Shown: positions 59,835-64,000 of the stretch, one piece after another
Layout of the letters: each line of letters opens with the position of its first letter
How positions within the stretch are numbered: the first letter of the stretch is position 1
Source of the DNA: Dietzia sp. NCCP-2495
GTDB lineage: Bacteria; Actinomycetota; Actinomycetes; Mycobacteriales; Mycobacteriaceae
Length of the DNA: 64,000 nt
Reading direction: 5' to 3'
Assembly: GCF_026011735.1 (NCBI RefSeq)
Contig: NZ_BRVN01000011.1
Location: forward strand, 31,569-95,568
The notes under the pieces: model-generated
What the model was told of the DNA's origin: nothing
Databases searched by the model: none
What the model saw: the letters and a program-made list of their open reading frames with translations, nothing else
Made by a program: the position numbers and the translations under genes

Positions 59835-59955
59835 GCAGAGGAGCACTGCCTCGCAGCCGTATGTCAACAAGAGCCGTCGCGCCGTTGTCGGAGAGCAGAC
59901 CGAAGAACCCGCGCGCCTTCTTCTTCGGTAACCCGATGGTAGACAGCCGCATCAT
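59835..59955 (-). pseudogene. DUF488 protein, N-terminal fragment
   Basis: On the minus strand from ATG 59955: MMRLSTIGLPKKKARGFFGL, LSDNGATALVDIRLRGSA, the start of a DUF488 protein (IGxTKKxxxxFFxLL...LVDVR). The rest of the gene is gone where the membrane-protein gene ends. A rearrangement joint. Confidence 0.6.
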
Positions 59956-60014
59956 CTTGCCTCCCACGGTCGATGAACCTGCTTACCACGAGACCCGCTT
60001 GGTACTGTTCCGAA

Positions 60015-62681
60015 ATGGATCACCTTTCCTCAGTGTCCACCCACGTCCAGCCCGATGTCCGGGTGCGTGGTGCCCGCGAACACAACCTCAAGGACGTCGA
60101 TCTCACGGTTCCGCGAGACGCGATGGTTGTGTTCACGGGCGTGTCCGGATCCGGGAAGTCCTCCTTGGCTTTCGGCACGTTGTACGCGGAGTCGCAGCGG
60201 CGCTACTTGGAGTCAGTTGCCCCGTACGCGCGGCGACTGATCGACCAGGCGGGTGTCCCCGACGTCGACTCCATCACCGGGATGCCGCCCGCAGTCGCCT
60301 TGCAGCAGCAGCGCGGAGGGCGCAGCGCGCGCTCCTCTGTAGGCAGCATCACCACGCTGTCGAGTGTGGTTCGGATGCTCTATTCGCGAGCCGGTGAATA
60401 CCCAGACGGTCAGCCGATGCTCTACGCCGAGGACTTCTCCGCGAACACCGTGCAGGGCGCGTGCCCCGAGTGCCACGGCATCGGCAGAGTGTACGCGGTC
60501 ACCGAGGAGCAGATGGTGCCCGATCCCTCACTCACCATCCGGGAGCGCGCCATCGCATCGTGGCCGACCGCCTGGCACGGCCACCAGTTGCGGGACGTGC
60601 TCGTCGCGCTCGGCTACGACGTCGACGTGCCGTGGAAGGATCTGCCGAAGAAGGATCGGGACTGGATCCTCTATACCGACGAGACCCCCTCCGTTCCCGT
60701 CCACTCTCGACTCACACTCGCCGAGGCGCGCCGGGCAATCCGAGCAGGAATCGAACCGAGCTACTCGGGCACCTTCGTCGGCGCGCGGCGGTACGTGCTC
60801 GACACTTTCGCGAACACGAAGAGCGCGTCGATGAAGCGCCGCGTAGCCCAGTTCATGAGCGCGGCGGTCTGCCCGGTGTGCCATGGGAAGCGGCTCAAAC
60901 CCGAAGCACTGACGGTGACGTTCGAAGGACTCGATATCGCGGACTTCTCAGCCTTGCCACTGCGTGAATTGGCTGAGCTCCTCGAGTCCGTCGTCGCCGA
61001 GTCTGACCGCGAGGGCGAGACCTCCGGCGCCGTGGTAGACGTCGCGACCAGACGTGAAGCCGTCGAGCAGCGCGTTGCTGCTGGCGGCTCCGCGCACTCC
61101 GCTGCGCCGGATGTCCGTCGCACACCGAATCAGTCTGTCGAGAAGCGCGCCGCGGCAGCCCGCCTGGGCGCAGAATTACTGGACAGGCTGCGCCCCATCA
61201 TCGATCTGGGACTCGGTTACCTCTCGCTAGGTCGCACTACGCCGACACTGTCCGGAGGGGAGCTACAGCGACTTCGACTCGCCACGCAGCTCACGTCAGA
61301 ACTGTTCGGTGTCGTCTACGTCCTCGACGAACCGTCAGCCGGTCTCCATCCGCACGACGTCACCGCGCTGCTGGGTATCCTCGACGGGCTGAAGCAGCGC
61401 GGCAACAGCCTCTTCGTCGTGGAGCATTCCGTCGACGTCATGCGGCACGCGGACTGGCTGGTCGACATCGGCCCCGGAGCCGGGGAACGCGGCGGGCGCG
61501 TGATCTACAGCGGAGCCCCGGACGGGCTCGCGGAGGTCGACGAGTCGGTGACGCGCGGATACATCTTCGGGGGCAGCGGCCTTCCACCGCACCAGCCCCG
61601 TGCCGCCCACGACTGGTTGCAGCTGGAGCACGTCACCCGCAACAACCTGCGGGACCTATCTGTGGCGCTGCCGCTCGGAACGCTCACGGCTGTCACCGGC
61701 GTGTCAGGGTCGGGGAAGTCCAGCCTTGTCAGTCAAGTCCTGCCTGCCCTCATCGGCGCCAGGCAAGGAGACGCCCCTCGCGTCGAGGAGGAAAGCGCTG
61801 AGGCCGACGCCCTGCTCCTCACTGACGAGTCCGATGAACTCGGAGGGTCGGTCGAGGGCGATCTCACGACCGTCCGGCGTGTGGTGAGCATCGACCAGAA
61901 ACCCATCGGCCGCACGCCCCGCTCCAACGTCGCGACCTACACTGGACTCTTCGATCATGTGCGGCGCCGGTTCGCCGAGACGCCGGAAGCTCGGACACGC
62001 GGATATAAGCCCGGTCGGTTCTCCTTCAATGTCGCAGGCGGCCGTTGCCCGACCTGTGAGGGTGAAGGCTCCGTGATGGTCGAGCTGCTCTTCCTGCCCT
62101 CGGTCTACACCGTGTGTCCCGACTGCCATGGCACCCGCTATCAATCGAGCACCCTGGAGATCACCTGGCGAGGGCGCAACATCGCGGAAATCCTCGCGAT
62201 GAGCGTCGAAGAGGCTCACGAGTTCTTCGCCGGCGAGTACGACGTGATGCGCTCCCTCACCTCGCTGGTCGATGTCGGGCTCGGTTATCTGCGTTTGGGA
62301 CAGCCGGCCACAGAGCTCTCCGGTGGGGAGGCGCAGCGTGTGAAGCTGGCCACCGAACTGCAACGAGCGCAGCGTGGCGACACTCTGTACGTGCTCGATG
62401 AGCCGACCTCCGGATTGCACTGTGCCGACGCAGACCGTCTAGTTACCCACCTTCAGACTCTCGTCGATGCGGGCAACACGGTCGTGATGGTGGAACTCGA
62501 CATGCGAGTGGTCGGCGCAGCCGACTACGTCATCGATCTCGGGCCGGGAGCCGGTGACAACGGCGGCACAGTGGTCGCGTCCGGAACGCCAGCAGAGGTC
62601 GCCGCGTCGAGAAACAGCGCTTCGGCACCGTATCTCGCCGCCGCCCTCGCCGAGGCCGCGACGCTGACGTCAGAGGCATAA
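60015..62681 (+). CDS. UvrA-like ABC ATPase (UvrA2 / drug-resistance type)
   Basis: Protein of 888 residues with two ABC ATPase halves: FTGVSGSGKSSLAFGTLYAE near 40 and ALTAVTGVSGSGKSSLVSQ-type Walker A near 570, signature LSGGELQRLRLATQL and LSGGEAQRVKLATEL. Zinc-type CxxC motifs are CPECHGIGR, CPVCHGKR, CPTCEGEG and CPDCHGTR. It is shorter than housekeeping UvrA and appears to lack the full UvrB-binding insert, as in UvrA2/DrrC-like proteins that protect against DNA-binding drugs. ATG 60015 is preferred. Confidence 0.88.
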   Translation: MDHLSSVSTHVQPDVRVRGAREHNLKDVDLTVPRDAMVVFTGVSGSGKSSLAFGTLYAESQRRYLESVAPYARRLIDQAGVPDVDSITGMPPAVALQQQRGGRSARSSVGSITTLSSVVRMLYSRAGEYPDGQPMLYAEDFSANTVQGACPECHGIGRVYAVTEEQMVPDPSLTIRERAIASWPTAWHGHQLRDVLVALGYDVDVPWKDLPKKDRDWILYTDETPSVPVHSRLTLAEARRAIRAGIEPSYSGTFVGARRYVLDTFANTKSASMKRRVAQFMSAAVCPVCHGKRLKPEALTVTFEGLDIADFSALPLRELAELLESVVAESDREGETSGAVVDVATRREAVEQRVAAGGSAHSAAPDVRRTPNQSVEKRAAAARLGAELLDRLRPIIDLGLGYLSLGRTTPTLSGGELQRLRLATQLTSELFGVVYVLDEPSAGLHPHDVTALLGILDGLKQRGNSLFVVEHSVDVMRHADWLVDIGPGAGERGGRVIYSGAPDGLAEVDESVTRGYIFGGSGLPPHQPRAAHDWLQLEHVTRNNLRDLSVALPLGTLTAVTGVSGSGKSSLVSQVLPALIGARQGDAPRVEEESAEADALLLTDESDELGGSVEGDLTTVRRVVSIDQKPIGRTPRSNVATYTGLFDHVRRRFAETPEARTRGYKPGRFSFNVAGGRCPTCEGEGSVMVELLFLPSVYTVCPDCHGTRYQSSTLEITWRGRNIAEILAMSVEEAHEFFAGEYDVMRSLTSLVDVGLGYLRLGQPATELSGGEAQRVKLATELQRAQRGDTLYVLDEPTSGLHCADADRLVTHLQTLVDAGNTVVMVELDMRVVGAADYVIDLGPGAGDNGGTVVASGTPAEVAASRNSASAPYLAAALAEAATLTSEA

Positions 62682-62693
62682 CCTTCTGCCTCG

Positions 62694-62815
62694 AGCATGA
62701 TGCTCAGCAGGCGCACGCTGTCGACGAACTCCCGAGGCGCCTCGACGGTGGGGACATGCGCGGCAGATGGCGCGACGACGGCTCCGGTGCCGAGCCGACT
62801 GGCCATCTCTACCTG
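62694..62815 (-). pseudogene. Alpha/beta-hydrolase C-terminal remnant
   Basis: Minus strand text ASRLGTGAVVAPSAAHVPTV and EAPREFVDSVRLLSIMLEAE matches the last helix and catalytic-His end (SAAHxPxVEAPREF) of alpha/beta hydrolases. No upstream hydrolase sequence is found, and 62816-62968 shows no gene. A leftover fragment. Confidence 0.5.
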
Positions 62816-62968
62816 CACGTCGAACGGCCCGACCGAGGCATCACCGGCTCAAACACCTCGCCGTTGGGGAAGGCACCGATCTTGTAGTGCGCGAGGTGGC
62901 CGCGGTCGGCGCGCTGGGGTTCGTGCCCTACGGACACCTCACCAGCAGCGGCCGCCGCGGCGCCCGCG

Positions 62969-63466
62969 TCAGAAGAAGTTCAGCCCCGAGGAGATGAGGG
63001 CCGGGCCCTGGGTGACCACGCTGCCCATGGAGTTCTCAGCGCCGCCCACAGCGACGGTCCGGGTGATCGGGACGGTGTCGCCCGCGCAGTAGGTGATGAG
63101 CGAGTGGACCCCGGTGGGGACGTCGTTCGCGGACAGGGTGACCGGGCGGGTGACGATGGGCAGGGCCACCGGGCTGCCGGTGTCCGTGCGCAGGATGGTG
63201 GTCCGCTCGCCCGACAGCGTGCCGACGATGTTGTCGAGATTGATGTTGGAGATCATGTCGGCGATGTTCTGGGCGTCGTCACGCTCGGCCACCACAGCCA
63301 CGCAACCGCCGACCGGGGAGGTGATGCCGGCCTTGAAGGTGGCCGAGACGGTGTTGCCCTCGACGTTGTAGCTGGAGGTGGCGGCGGAGGCGACGCCGGC
63401 GGCGCCGACGGTGAGGGCGGCCGAGGCGGCGAGGGTCGCGGCGATGCGGGTGGCGATGCGGGACAT
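62969..63466 (-). CDS. Secreted protein of unknown function, 165 aa
   Basis: Clear signal peptide (IAATLAASAALTVGAAGVAS with cleavage after ASA), then a small beta-rich domain with three cysteines (GGCVAVVAERDD; ITYCAGDTV), ending SSGLNFF. Similar small secreted proteins are common in Dietzia/Gordonia-type genomes, function unknown. A plausible ribosome site (AGGAGTTCTC) favours one of the two nearby starts (63472 or 63466). The neighbouring gene is also secreted. Confidence 0.75.
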   Translation of the reverse strand: MSRIATRIAATLAASAALTVGAAGVASAATSSYNVEGNTVSATFKAGITSPVGGCVAVVAERDDAQNIADMISNINLDNIVGTLSGERTTILRTDTGSPVALPIVTRPVTLSANDVPTGVHSLITYCAGDTVPITRTVAVGGAENSMGSVVTQGPALISSGLNFF

Positions 63467-63557
63467 GGTCATGAGAACTCCTGTGAGCGGGACTGGTCGG
63501 TGGGTGAGGGGGTCGGGTGGTCGGGCCAGGGTGTTCCGGCCCGGGTCGAAGGGCGTG

Positions 63558-64000
63558 TCAGCTGCCGAGGGAGGCCAGGGATCCGGAGCCGTGAAGCACC
63601 GAGCCGAGCGCGATCGATCCGATGAACGCGGTGAGGCTCAGCGAGCCCGAGCCCGATGCCGGGGGATCGGTGACCTCGTTGTCGTCGTCGTCCTCCTCGA
63701 CCACGACCAGCGTCCCGGTCTCCTCGCTCGGGGCGTGGACGTCGGGATCGGCCGGGACGAACTCCGCGCGCACCGTGTAGCGGCCGGGCTCGCCGGGGGT
63801 GTGTACCAGCGTCGCCACGCCGTCGACCACCGGGACCAGGTGCTCGCGGCCGTCCACGGTGAAGCGCACCTGCCCCGCCGCGTCCGCCGGGGTGACCCGC
63901 GCGGTGAGGGTGATCTCCTCGCCGGCCACGGCCTCGTCGGCGACGAGCTCGACCGACGTGGGCTCCGGGACGGGCCCCGCCTCGACGGTGACGGTGGTCC
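63558..64000 (-). CDS. Secreted Ig-like repeat protein, 3' part only
   Basis: The frame is open to the window edge, so the start is missing. The visible part has one bacterial Ig-like (Big_3_5) domain: EEITLTARVTPADAAGQVRF, VDGVATLVHTPGEPGRYTVR. An acidic VVVEEDDDDNE linker follows, then a Ser/Gly/Leu C-terminal end (GSGSLSLTAFIGSIALGSVL) that may be a wall or membrane sorting segment. Probably a cell-surface or secreted structural protein with several such repeats upstream. Confidence 0.75.
   Translation of the reverse strand, partial: TTVTVEAGPVPEPTSVELVADEAVAGEEITLTARVTPADAAGQVRFTVDGREHLVPVVDGVATLVHTPGEPGRYTVRAEFVPADPDVHAPSEETGTLVVVEEDDDDNEVTDPPASGSGSLSLTAFIGSIALGSVLHGSGSLASLGS

Overview
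The window is high-GC actinobacterial DNA, most like the Mycobacteriales/Corynebacteriales (Dietzia, Gordonia, Rhodococcus, Corynebacterium relatives). Grounds are a fused CydDC, a CmtR-type sensor, CsoR/CopZ/CopA, CueP, an Lnt, GTG starts and many ATGA gene overlaps. Genus was not determined. It reads as an accessory or genomic-island-rich region dominated by copper handling, haem/cytochrome assembly and respiration, with transposon debris at several joints.

Layout. 1-2.4 kb: CmtR-like Cd/Pb sensor, serine recombinase, one unknown gene and an IS3 remnant. 2.4-9.9 kb: cytochrome bd locus (cydA, cydB, fused cydDC) with a BlaI-type repressor and an M56 peptidase inside it; shared 17-bp palindromes lie before cydA/blaI and before cydDC. 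10.3-12.3 kb: overlapping operon of a TIR-like (ThsB/DUF1863 type) protein, a HIT hydrolase and a small membrane protein, preceded by two unknown small genes; this is a candidate antiphage signalling system. 12.9-21.6 kb: copper storage protein, permease, cueP-copB operon and copZ-copA-csoR operon with 7-3-7 CsoR boxes. 21.9-28.4 kb: L,D-transpeptidase, lipoproteins, multicopper oxidase, ccdA, tlpA. 28.5-41.9 kb: cation efflux protein, two M23 peptidases, surf1, lnt, cytochrome b5-like lipoprotein, CopRS-like two-component system, resB-ccsB, and a truncated acetyltransferase joined to a truncated copper storage protein.

42.1-50.4 kb holds a complex-I-like membrane arm (A, H, J, K, L, M, N) with no recognisable Fe-S or NADH subunits. 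In their place is one protein that looks like a cofactor-free NuoB-like plus NuoD-like fusion joined by a His-rich linker. Its divergent neighbour is a second copZ, and the shared intergenic region carries copper-type operators.

51.9-54.5 kb: Tat-exported dioxygenase-like lipoprotein directly followed by tatA-tatC-tatB. 54.6-59.9 kb: IS481 and IS3 debris, a GlxA-type regulator with a divergent monooxygenase, a tRNA-Thr 3' remnant with its terminator (integration scar), and a frameshifted NhaA-DsbA fusion. 60-64 kb: UvrA paralogue and two secreted proteins, the last running off the window.

How it fits together (inference): CopRS probably senses extracytoplasmic copper and, through a conserved promoter found three times, drives thiol/haem maturation (tlpA-ccdA, the b5 operon-lnt, resB-ccsB). 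CsoR controls cytosolic export (CopZ, CopA, CopB, CueP). Multicopper oxidase, storage proteins and Tat export complete the defence.
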